From positions 1 to 7,223 of the forward strand of contig JAFDCA010000034.1 in the NCBI GenBank assembly GCA_019313025.1: 7,223 bases of DNA, in the 5' to 3' direction. Below are positions 1-5,167 of this stretch, one piece after another. The stretch's first letter is position 1; every line of letters begins with the position of its first letter. Position numbers and translations under genes: made by a program. The notes under the pieces are model-generated. The model ran no database searches. It was not told the DNA's origin and saw only the letters and a list, made by a program, of their open reading frames with translations. This stretch comes from Deltaproteobacteria bacterium (GTDB lineage Bacteria; Desulfobacterota; Desulfobacteria; Desulfobacterales; UBA11574).

Positions 1-62
1 AATTTTTCTGCGATCACCTCGGCAATTTGATCGAGGGCGATTATTTTAGGCTGGGTAATCAT
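1..62 (-). CDS. 5' end of a gene leaving the window (20 codons visible)
   Basis: Read on the minus strand, an ATG at 62-60 opens a frame that stays open to the window edge, starting MITQPKIIALDQIAEVIAEK. A GGAGG Shine-Dalgarno (plus-strand 69-73 as CCTCC) sits 6 nt before the ATG, which is why I accept such a short fragment as a real start. The N-terminus vaguely resembles the leading segment of RfaE/PfkB-type nucleotidyltransferases (a KI.LDE.AE.I pattern before the HxGH motif). The diagnostic part lies outside the window, so no function is assigned. It is divergently oriented from the pilin cluster. Confidence 0.65.
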   Translation of the reverse strand, partial: MITQPKIIALDQIAEVIAEK

Positions 63-73
63 AGATGGCCTCC

Positions 74-94
74 GTTAACGTTCAAAGGTTCAGG
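74..94 (-). repeat. degenerate CTGAAC-type heptamer run, copy 1
   Basis: On the minus strand this reads CTGAAC, then TTGAAC, then GTTAAC at 7-8 nt spacing. It lies directly upstream of the GGAGG ribosome site of the left-edge gene. The same word occurs as a cleaner tandem run at 1779-1799. Function unknown. Confidence 0.45.
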
Positions 95-223
95 ATCACC
101 TATTTTGCATTGACCTCCATATCCTGAATAGCGGGCGGATGCGCATATTTCGGACTTGGAATTTAGTCAATCAAAAAGGGTCTAAATTAAGGCCGTTGCT
201 AATAAACAAACGCTTATTGGATA

Positions 224-252
224 TTGACCAAAAGTTAGCATATTTCTATACT
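224..252 (+). promoter_or_regulatory. sigma70-type promoter for the pilin cluster
   Basis: TTGACC (224-229) and TATACT (247-252) are separated by exactly 17 nt, each matching the consensus hexamer at 5 of 6 positions. Transcription would start around 258-260 and give a ~100 nt leader before the DUF2845 gene. It overlaps the first half of the riboswitch-like segment at 226-311. If this promoter is the real one, that segment could not be transcribed whole, so at most one of the two readings is fully correct. Confidence 0.5.
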
Positions 253-311
253 AGACGCAAAGTCCCGAGGACGGAAATCTGAAACAGAAAGTTTTCTTGC
301 CCTGGGATGCC
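226..311 (+). ncRNA. candidate c-di-GMP-I (GEMM) riboswitch-like leader
   Basis: The segment contains GACGCAAAGTC (254-264), which matches the highly conserved GACGCAAAGYC core of GEMM-I aptamers. GAC at 226-228 can pair with GTC at 262-264, enclosing A-rich internal-loop sequence and a TTAG/CTAG stem (235-238 with 251-254, one G-U pair). Next comes a second long hairpin: CCC-g-AGG (264-270) pairs with CCT-GGG (301-306), with inner stems GGAAA/TTTCT and TCTG/CAGA. ATGCC follows at 307-311, where GEMM has a GGGUUGCC-like 3' end. Against it: the loop at 239-250 is not a GNRA tetraloop, an extra C is present at 229, the terminal P1 stem is poor, and a good promoter overlaps the 5' half. In Desulfobacterota, GEMM RNAs often precede pilus and secreted-protein genes, which fits the context. 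Confidence 0.35.
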
Positions 312-317
312 TCAATG

Positions 318-355
318 CTTATTTTTCGGATAACCATTTACAAATAAGGAAATGG
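318..355 (+). promoter_or_regulatory. ribosome-site-masking hairpins upstream of DUF2845 gene
   Basis: Two mutually exclusive stems surround the Shine-Dalgarno AAGGA (346-350), which lies 9 nt before the ATG at 360. CTTATTT (318-324) pairs perfectly with AAATAAG (342-348) and covers part of the ribosome site. CCATTT (334-339) pairs with AAATGG (350-355) and leaves most of it in the loop. Such a switch is what a translational expression platform would look like, but no function is demonstrated. Confidence 0.4.
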
Positions 356-359
356 ACAA

Positions 360-761
360 ATGAAATCAAGCCGAAGCGCTCTTATCCTTTTGATAACTTT
401 ATCAATTTTAACGCTGACCGATGCCCGTGCGACAGGCCTGCGGTGCGGCCTCCGTCTCATAACGGAAGGCGATTTCAAGGCCAGGGTGCTGGCTGAATGC
501 GGTTATCCGGATCATGTCGAGGTTTGGGAGGAGGAACGGGTCTACGGATTCCGCAACCACCCAAGCTATTACGGCATTTACGATGATTATGATCACATGC
601 GGTCGGATGGCGATAACAGGTACGGAAGACCGTATCGCATAAAAAAGCTGGTGATCATAGAAGAATGGACCTACAATCATGGCCGCAGCCGGTTCATGGA
701 TCACCTGAGACTGGAAAATGGCGTCGTCGTAGACATCACCAGCGGCGACTATGGTTACTAA
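360..761 (+). CDS. secreted DUF2845-like protein
   Basis: This 133-residue protein has a Sec-type signal peptide (residues 1-24: K2/R5, a leucine/isoleucine-rich core, then A-R-A before T25). The mature part begins LRCG and continues with ITEGDFKARVLAECGYP, the pattern of the DUF2845 family (xLRCGxRLVxxGDxxxxVxxxCGxP), including cysteines C29 and C47 that could pair in the periplasm. The rest is rich in Tyr, Asp and Arg, with an E-E-W-T-Y-N strand and a final L-E-N-G-V-V-V-D-I motif. There is no lipobox, so it is probably a soluble periplasmic or secreted protein of unknown function. The start is supported by AAGGA 9 nt upstream. Its end overlaps the first possible ATG of the next gene, placing it as first gene of the pilin operon. 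The family assignment comes from memory of the motif. Confidence 0.85.
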   Translation: MKSSRSALILLITLSILTLTDARATGLRCGLRLITEGDFKARVLAECGYPDHVEVWEEERVYGFRNHPSYYGIYDDYDHMRSDGDNRYGRPYRIKKLVIIEEWTYNHGRSRFMDHLRLENGVVVDITSGDYGY

Positions 762-762
762 A

Positions 763-1239
763 ATGACCCGAAACAACCGTGGCTTCACTCTCGTCGAACT
801 AACTGTTGTTGTGGTGCTGATCGGCATCATTGCAGCAGTCTTATTCACGCGGTCCATCTCCACCGATCCAATAAATCTTGTCGCAGCGGTTGACAAAATC
901 AGAAACCACATCCGTTACGCCCAATCCATGGCCATGAAAAGCAATGAAGTCTGGGGTTGTAAAAGCGACGGCCTCTCACCGGGAAAATATTGGATTTTTA
1001 CCGGCGACGATGCGGATACCGAATCAAATCAGGTCCAGCTACCCGGAGAAACGGCAATCAAAGTCTCTCCACCCAACTCTATAACAATGACCTCGTTTAC
1101 GATTTTTTTTGACAAATACGGCAAACCTTATGATGGATCTATTAACACCCCGCTTTCAAGTGGATTGCCCATAACCGACTTGGCGTCTCCAAATAATCTG
1201 ATGATAACTCCGGAAACTGGATTGATCACCACCCAATGA
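763..1239 (+). CDS. GspH/FimT-like minor pseudopilin (MshC-like position)
   Basis: This is a class III prepilin. A short charged leader ends in Gly, followed by FTLVEL with the conserved Glu at +5 and a hydrophobic helix (TVVVVLIGIIAAVLF) that would anchor it in the inner membrane and pack it in the pilus core. The segment IRNHIRYAQSMAMKSNEVWG is typical of the GspH/FimT family, followed by a beta-rich globular domain with TSFTIFFDKYGKPYDG. I chose the ATG at 763 (leader MTRNNRG), one nt after the upstream stop, over the ATG at 751, which overlaps the DUF2845 gene and lengthens the leader by four residues. Neither has a strong ribosome site, so translational coupling is likely. Prepilin peptidase would cut before Phe. 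Its role is inferred as a minor subunit in a type IV pilus, MSHA-like or type II secretion pseudopilus. Confidence 0.85.
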   Translation: MTRNNRGFTLVELTVVVVLIGIIAAVLFTRSISTDPINLVAAVDKIRNHIRYAQSMAMKSNEVWGCKSDGLSPGKYWIFTGDDADTESNQVQLPGETAIKVSPPNSITMTSFTIFFDKYGKPYDGSINTPLSSGLPITDLASPNNLMITPETGLITTQ

Positions 1240-1697
1240 AGCGCGCCAAAGCAGAGCATAACTCCGAAAACGGATTCACCTTGATTGAGGTCATCGCCAC
1301 CATCATCGTCATGGGAATTCTGGCCGCATTTTTTATTCACTTCATGGGAACGGCCCTGAATGACAGCTGGCGATCATTGGAGTTGGTGGAGGGAGAGGCC
1401 AAAGCCGAGGGATTGCTGGAGAAAATTATCGCTGATTATGTCAGGAAAATAAATACTAATCCGGATGATGCCCTGTCAGAAATTGTGGATCTTGAATCAT
1501 CCTATGAAAATGATCCCGATTATGGCATGCCCGTTAGCATGCAATACATCGTATTCGACGCAAGCGGGGCTGAGCAGCCTGATAATTCCGGAGAAAACAG
1601 GAATCTGAAAGTCACGGTTGAACCACCGGGCTATAATTTAACGGCAGTTCTGACCAAGAGCCGCACGAATCCAAACCAACCGCCAGTATATTGGTGA
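1236..1697 (+). CDS. prepilin-type pseudopilin, MshD/GspI-like position
   Basis: This 153-residue protein has the prepilin signature: a leader of 13 residues (MKRAKAEHNSENG) is followed by FTLIEV, with Glu at +5 and a hydrophobic helix IATIIVMGILAAFFIHFMG. An amphipathic helix (LELVEGEAKAEGLLEKIIADYVRKI) continues the N-terminal spine, then comes a small beta domain ending near PPVYW. It overlaps the preceding gene by ATGA, showing tight translational coupling. By order (after a GspH-like gene and before a GspJ-like gene) it takes the place of MshD or GspI, but the C-terminal domain is not one I recognise, so only the prepilin class is firm. Confidence 0.85.
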   Translation: MKRAKAEHNSENGFTLIEVIATIIVMGILAAFFIHFMGTALNDSWRSLELVEGEAKAEGLLEKIIADYVRKINTNPDDALSEIVDLESSYENDPDYGMPVSMQYIVFDASGAEQPDNSGENRNLKVTVEPPGYNLTAVLTKSRTNPNQPPVYW

Positions 1698-1733
1698 TTG
1701 TTAGCTAAACTAAGCGGTTTTATAACCAGATAA

Positions 1734-1771
1734 AGACAGGATCCCTTTGATACAAGCTGTCTATGTTTTTT
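1734..1771 (+). terminator. weak intrinsic-terminator-like hairpin
   Basis: AGACAG (1734-1739) pairs with CTGTCT (1757-1762) around a 17 nt loop, followed after ATG by a run of six T (1766-1771). The stem is short with only three G-C pairs, so termination would be partial at best. It sits in the 121 nt gap that divides the three overlapping upstream genes from the GspJ-like gene. Confidence 0.3.
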
Positions 1772-1778
1772 CTCAACC

Positions 1779-1799
1779 CTGAACGCTGAACCCTGAACC
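1779..1799 (+). repeat. three tandem CTGAAC(C/G) heptamers, copy 2
   Basis: CTGAAC starts at 1779, 1786 and 1793, an exact 7 nt period. The last unit forms the inverted repeat TGAAC-C-GTTCA (to 1804). CCTCC, an anti-Shine-Dalgarno-like word, follows at 1806-1810. A degenerate copy lies at 74-94 on the other strand. Such heptamer runs are, from memory, common in intergenic DNA of Desulfobacterota; their role is unknown. Confidence 0.6.
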
Positions 1800-1818
1800 G
1801 TTCAACCTCCGTGTTATC

Positions 1819-2319
1819 ATGAAAAACCAACAAGGTTTCGCCCTCATCGAACTTATTGCAGTCATTGTCCTGGTCGGTATCATTGCGTCTTTTTCCACCT
1901 TTTTTCTTTACACCGGTTTTAGCGGCTATCTGAACACAAAAAACGCCACCGAGGGCGCCCTTAACGCCCAGATGGCTCTGGATCGAATTTCATTGGAGCT
2001 ACGGAATATCAGTGAGTTAACAAGCACTCCATCAAGTACATCCTTATCATACAAAAGCGAAGAATTGACCGGAATACGGACTCTCAAGTACGAAAACCAA
2101 ACGGTTTTTATTAGAGTCAACACTACTGATTACACATTATTAGAAAGTATTCCATTGTTCAGCATATACAAGCCACCCCCGCAAGATTTGGACAGTGATG
2201 GATCAGAAGACGACGTTCCCTACATTGAGGTGGAATTCAAAGTGAGGGTGATTGAGAATGGAATTGGGAGATCGTTCAGAACTAGGATTTTACCAAGACA
2301 TATGGTTGAAGATAAATAG
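1819..2319 (+). CDS. GspJ/PilW-like minor pseudopilin (MshO-like position)
   Basis: This 166-residue prepilin has leader MKNQQG, then FALIELIAVIVLVGIIASF with Glu at +5. The segment AQMALDRISLELRNI (roughly residues 49-63) is the helix typical of GspJ/PilW/MshO subunits, followed by a beta-rich domain with an acidic, possibly Ca-binding-like loop DLDSDGSEDD and a final RSFRTRILPR strand. No Shine-Dalgarno is visible before the ATG. The upstream bases are instead CCTCC, so initiation may depend on readthrough or be weak. In related systems GspJ-type subunits sit at the tip complex; that role here is inferred. It lies in the same orientation as the flanking pilin genes but is separated by gaps of 121 and ~150 nt. 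Confidence 0.85.
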   Translation: MKNQQGFALIELIAVIVLVGIIASFSTFFLYTGFSGYLNTKNATEGALNAQMALDRISLELRNISELTSTPSSTSLSYKSEELTGIRTLKYENQTVFIRVNTTDYTLLESIPLFSIYKPPPQDLDSDGSEDDVPYIEVEFKVRVIENGIGRSFRTRILPRHMVEDK

Positions 2320-2340
2320 CAAATTAATCTTCAATGCGAG

Positions 2341-2358
2341 CTCCCTAATTTTTAGGAG
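2341..2358 (+). promoter_or_regulatory. hairpin burying a strong Shine-Dalgarno
   Basis: CTCC-c-TAA (2341-2348) pairs with TTAGGAG (2352-2358) over a 3 nt loop, with one bulged C. The 3' arm contains AGGAG (2354-2358), the best ribosome site between the GspJ-like gene and the large PilX-like gene. It is well spaced for the GTG at 2367 or ATG at 2370, but those open only a five-codon frame ending at 2384. This suggests that the original start of the large gene lay here. Confidence 0.4.
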
Positions 2359-2472
2359 TCAAGGTTGTGATGTCGCAGATATGAGGTTTTTATCAAGACG
2401 ATCAAAGACATAAATTTTATACCTAAAGCTTTCAAGAGGCAATGCCGGGCTCTCACGACCACTAAGGGCAGT

Positions 2473-4527
2473 GTGTTGGTATACCTCATTTTTGTAATCT
2501 TAATCTTCGGTGTTCTGGGCGTGACCATGGTGTCTTTGTTTACAACTACCACTACCAGCTCGGCTAAACGTAATGATGCCAGGCGGGCGTATGGTATGGC
2601 GGAATCGGGGTCGCGTTATGCAATGAGTGAGTTAAGAAGAAATGAATTTGCAGATGTTACCTTTAAGACGCTCATTGAGACCAAATACGAAATTGATCAA
2701 GAAAACAGCTTTGAATTTAACATTTATAGTATTTCCTTAAGATCACCATCAACTCCATCATCACAGAACAATCCCACTATTTTACTTAACAAGCGCTTTA
2801 CCGATATAGGTGATATCCCGGATAACTTCAGTCTGCCTGCTAACAGCATTTATGCTATAAATATGGATCCGCTTCCCAATTCGTCAGGCGTTGTATATTA
2901 CCCATCTGATTCCGACAGTAGTACTGCCAAAATTCAAAATTTCGCAAAAAATGGGGCCAACTCCTATAGCATGACTGTCGCCGACACTTTTATTGTGGAA
3001 AATGGTGTAATTGTGAGTCTCGCTGTAAAACCATTACCCAATCAATCTCCAAGCGCTGGCGGGTCTTTGGATGTTGAACCGGATGCCCAATTTTTTTTCC
3101 CTAAAAGAAATGGTGCTGTTGTATTGAGGGATAAGGCATTGTTCTACGAGAGGGCCATTTATCACGATAGTGGTCCCGAAAGAGTAGAGCTGACAAAGCT
3201 TTCAGATGCTGTAACGATACCAACAAATATTGAAAACTATTATACTATTCTGGCGCCGGAAAACTACGTAATTCTCCCAACCGGCACCTCAGGTAATGCT
3301 TCGTATGGTGATGATATAAAATATACGGTAAATCTTTATGATCAACGAATAAGGAATACTGCAGATGGAACATATGTACCGCAAGTGGCGCGCAATCAAG
3401 ACATCGAGCCTGGAGAATTTACTGACAACATCAGCGGACCGAAAACAAACCCGACTTTTATAGCAGTAGATACGGATTCAGACTTGCTCAATATCGGCGG
3501 CGGCCATACGCCCGGTATAGATGCTGATTTTGGGGCCGGCTGGTATTCCGGAACTCAATCTATCGGAGGCAACACCAATGTTTGTGCAACAGGTCGATGT
3601 ATATTCGGACTGGGAATCCGAGTATTCTTCACATTGACTTACTCAGGAGACGGTGATGGATTTACCTTCACAATGATGAACGCGGACCCCACCGATGGCA
3701 ATGACATCACCTCGATCGGCGGTGACCCTCAGGGCAGTGAACTGTTAGGGTATGCCGGCGACAGTCGGGAAGATCCGGCCGGCACGACATTTCTGGATAA
3801 CAACAGGGGACACGGCATCGTGCCGCCAAAACTGGCCGTTGAGTTTGATGCCAAAACGAATTTCGATCAAATTTTTGAGGATGAAGAGGTCAAGAACTAT
3901 TGTGACGGTCCAAATCTGAGACAGGATACTCGCAACGATCCGCTTCCCGACGGGGCGGAAAAAGATACGTTGCAGTTTGTCTATTGGACAGACCGCAACC
4001 CGCTTGACATCCCGTGTCGGCCCAATGGCAACCCTATTTTTTCCACAGCCTCCTATGACGACAACAGACACGCGCCATCTGCCGATCCGATAAACGAACG
4101 GAATTTATTTCTAACAGACAGCGAACTGGATATAACCCCCTCAAATAATTGGCTGAACGACGGTCCGTGGGCTATCCGCCTGGAAGTCGAGCGCAGCCTG
4201 GTTCAAAACTCTGGGGGGAATTATGACTATAATTTGCAGCTGTGGATGCGGCAATGTTCTCAGGCTGACTGCAATGATATTTTAGGAACATTTTTCCAAG
4301 ACACCCGAATCAAATACGAGTATTCAGCCCTGGCGGATTTGCCTCTGGAGCAGGGCATTGAAGTAAGCCAGCCCGATCATGACAGGTTTAACCGGTTTTT
4401 GTTCGGCTTTACGACTGCCACCGCCCCCGGAGACACCCAAAGCGCCTTGATCGAACATTTTAATTTAAGTTTCATTCGGCCCAACGACCCGGTCATCACC
4501 AACGACCCCGGCTGGCCGTCGCCTTGA
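2473..4527 (+). CDS. PilX/MshP-like pilus protein with lectin-like C-terminal half
   Basis: This 684-residue protein starts at GTG 2473 if taken at face value. Residues 1-23 form a membrane helix (LVYLIFVILIFGVLGVTMVSL), followed by RRAYGMAESGSRYAMSELRR, the N-terminal spine of PilX/MshP-type proteins. The codons just upstream read T-T-K-G-S in frame, so the true protein probably contains KGSVLV, a prepilin-like site. The frame is open back to 2371 without ATG, GTG or TTG. The middle (about 40-340) is beta-rich and unassigned. From about 340 to 675 lies a ConA-like/L-type-lectin-like domain: GDGDGFTF at 392-399, LAVEFDAK at 454-461, an N-D-G-P-W-A-I-R-L-E-V-E strand, then a Y-N-L-Q-L-W-M-R strand. 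Six cysteines fall in three likely pairs (371/376, 477/515, 595/600), suggesting periplasmic disulfides. It would serve as an exposed, glycan-binding adhesin-like subunit, comparable to MshP plus MshQ in one chain (inference). Confidence 0.85.
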   Translation: MLVYLIFVILIFGVLGVTMVSLFTTTTTSSAKRNDARRAYGMAESGSRYAMSELRRNEFADVTFKTLIETKYEIDQENSFEFNIYSISLRSPSTPSSQNNPTILLNKRFTDIGDIPDNFSLPANSIYAINMDPLPNSSGVVYYPSDSDSSTAKIQNFAKNGANSYSMTVADTFIVENGVIVSLAVKPLPNQSPSAGGSLDVEPDAQFFFPKRNGAVVLRDKALFYERAIYHDSGPERVELTKLSDAVTIPTNIENYYTILAPENYVILPTGTSGNASYGDDIKYTVNLYDQRIRNTADGTYVPQVARNQDIEPGEFTDNISGPKTNPTFIAVDTDSDLLNIGGGHTPGIDADFGAGWYSGTQSIGGNTNVCATGRCIFGLGIRVFFTLTYSGDGDGFTFTMMNADPTDGNDITSIGGDPQGSELLGYAGDSREDPAGTTFLDNNRGHGIVPPKLAVEFDAKTNFDQIFEDEEVKNYCDGPNLRQDTRNDPLPDGAEKDTLQFVYWTDRNPLDIPCRPNGNPIFSTASYDDNRHAPSADPINERNLFLTDSELDITPSNNWLNDGPWAIRLEVERSLVQNSGGNYDYNLQLWMRQCSQADCNDILGTFFQDTRIKYEYSALADLPLEQGIEVSQPDHDRFNRFLFGFTTATAPGDTQSALIEHFNLSFIRPNDPVITNDPGWPSP

Positions 4528-4538
4528 GGTTTCTGAGT

Positions 4539-4558
4539 AAAAAGCCTCTGACGCAGAG
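4539..4558 (-). terminator. small hairpin with U-tract, minus strand
   Basis: On the minus strand CTCTG-CGT-CAGAG is followed after GC by five T (plus-strand A run 4539-4543). It lies 17 nt beyond the stop codon of the receiver relic, as a terminator should. The stem has only five pairs, so confidence is modest. For the convergent plus-strand pilin gene the downstream T content is too weak to call. Confidence 0.4.
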
Positions 4559-4574
4559 CGGAAAGCCTTTGGCA

Positions 4575-4797
4575 TTATTTCCCATCCAGCACCGAGCGAA
4601 TGACTTCAGCCAGCTTGTTCCTCAACACTCTGTTTTAATATAAGTTTCCTGTTACCCAATTCTCTGGCAGGTTCTCCCGTGATCTGTTCGCTGAACCCGA
4701 TACACGAGATGAACGGGATATCGTCGAGGATTTTCATGAGTTCCGCGGCCGGTTTTTCTACCTGTGTAACCAGGTAAACAAATTGTATCCAATCCAT
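4575..4797 (-). pseudogene. decayed response-regulator receiver domain remnant
   Basis: One minus frame (ATG 4797 to stop 4606) contains AELMKILDDIPFISCIGFSEQITGEPARELG followed by KLILK. This corresponds to the second half of a CheY-like receiver: the strand before the conserved Thr/Ser, the GFSE(Q/R)IT loop, and the LK that normally reads KP with the catalytic Lys. After this the frame ends, but the neighbouring frame carries LRNKLAEVIRSVLDGK and a stop at 4575-4577, the expected final helix of the same domain. A one-base shift lies between about 4623 and 4633, and Pro after Lys is missing. The front also looks deleted: L-V-T is joined almost directly to E-K-P-A-A-E-L-M, without the phospho-Asp region. 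It was probably the tail of a hybrid histidine kinase or response regulator. Confidence 0.7.
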
Positions 4798-5013
4798 TTC
4801 ATAATTTATTATTTCGAATACTTAGAGGCATCGATAGGTTTAAATTAAAATTTAGACGACTGATTGATCGGGGAAGCAGGTTTAGGTGCAAAATGTCTGA
4901 CAGTAGAAACGTGTCTTCTCATAACATTATAAATTTTAATAGTATTTAATGGTTTTAAGGTAGAATCGAGTTTCATAGTTGCAGACTCTAGCGTTTTGGA
5001 TTTTTCCAATATC

Positions 5014-5031
5014 AAAAATAAATTTATTTTT
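5014..5031. repeat. perfect 18 bp AT palindrome
   Basis: AAAAATAAA followed immediately by TTTATTTTT is a perfect inverted repeat with no spacer. It contains no G or C. It sits 4 bp before the tandem repeat at 5035-5056 and ~137 bp before the first PilZ gene. It may be a protein-binding site or simply AT-rich sequence. Confidence 0.6.
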
Positions 5032-5034
5032 ATG

Positions 5035-5056
5035 AATTTTGCATAAATTTTGCATA
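5035..5056 (+). repeat. 11 bp tandem direct repeat (AATTTTGCATA x2)
   Basis: Two exact copies at 5035-5045 and 5046-5056. The 11 bp period equals about one helical turn, so both copies would face the same side of the DNA, as for paired activator or repressor sites. A TATAAG box at 5059-5064 begins 3 bp after the second copy. Candidate operator/promoter of the PilZ cluster; inference only. Confidence 0.5.
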
Positions 5057-5167
5057 GATATAAGCAAATTTGTAATCGTTCACTGCGAAGGTCGCTGAGA
5101 AAGTAAAATAACTAAACTCAGGAAACAGAACCGCATCAAATATGGCGCTTTTATTTCAAAAAAAAAT

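Larger units (their letters stand above)
4798..5167. other. 370 bp AT-rich intergenic region without a gene
   Basis: I find no coding frame with start, ribosome site and protein-like content here. The region separates the receiver relic (minus) from the PilZ cluster (plus) and so should hold the PilZ promoter. It contains the palindrome and tandem repeat listed separately, an inverted TTTGC/GCAAA pair (5049-5053 with 5064-5068) and a TATAAG box at 5059-5064. No -35/-10 pair with good spacing stands out. Confidence 0.7.

Noticed and set aside
100..200. Promoter for the left-edge minus-strand gene
   Set aside because: A TTGACT box with 17 nt spacing leads only to TATGCG, too poor a -10 to list.
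360..450. Possible lipoprotein reading of the DUF2845 protein (Cys29)
   Set aside because: The residues before Cys29 are T-G-L-R, not a lipobox; an A-R-A signal-peptidase I site fits better.
408..911. Long minus-strand open frame across the DUF2845 gene and the GspH-like start
   Set aside because: It lies opposite a gene with a clear signal peptide and a prepilin gene, has low-complexity Ile/Thr/Val composition typical of a shadow frame, and no ribosome site.
3745..4071. Minus-strand open frame within the lectin-like region
   Set aside because: Antisense shadow of a GC-richer coding stretch; the plus frame has recognisable domain motifs.
4528..4570. Intrinsic terminator for the plus-strand pilin block
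   Set aside because: The hairpin at 4546-4558 is not followed by a T-run on the plus strand; only the minus orientation has one.
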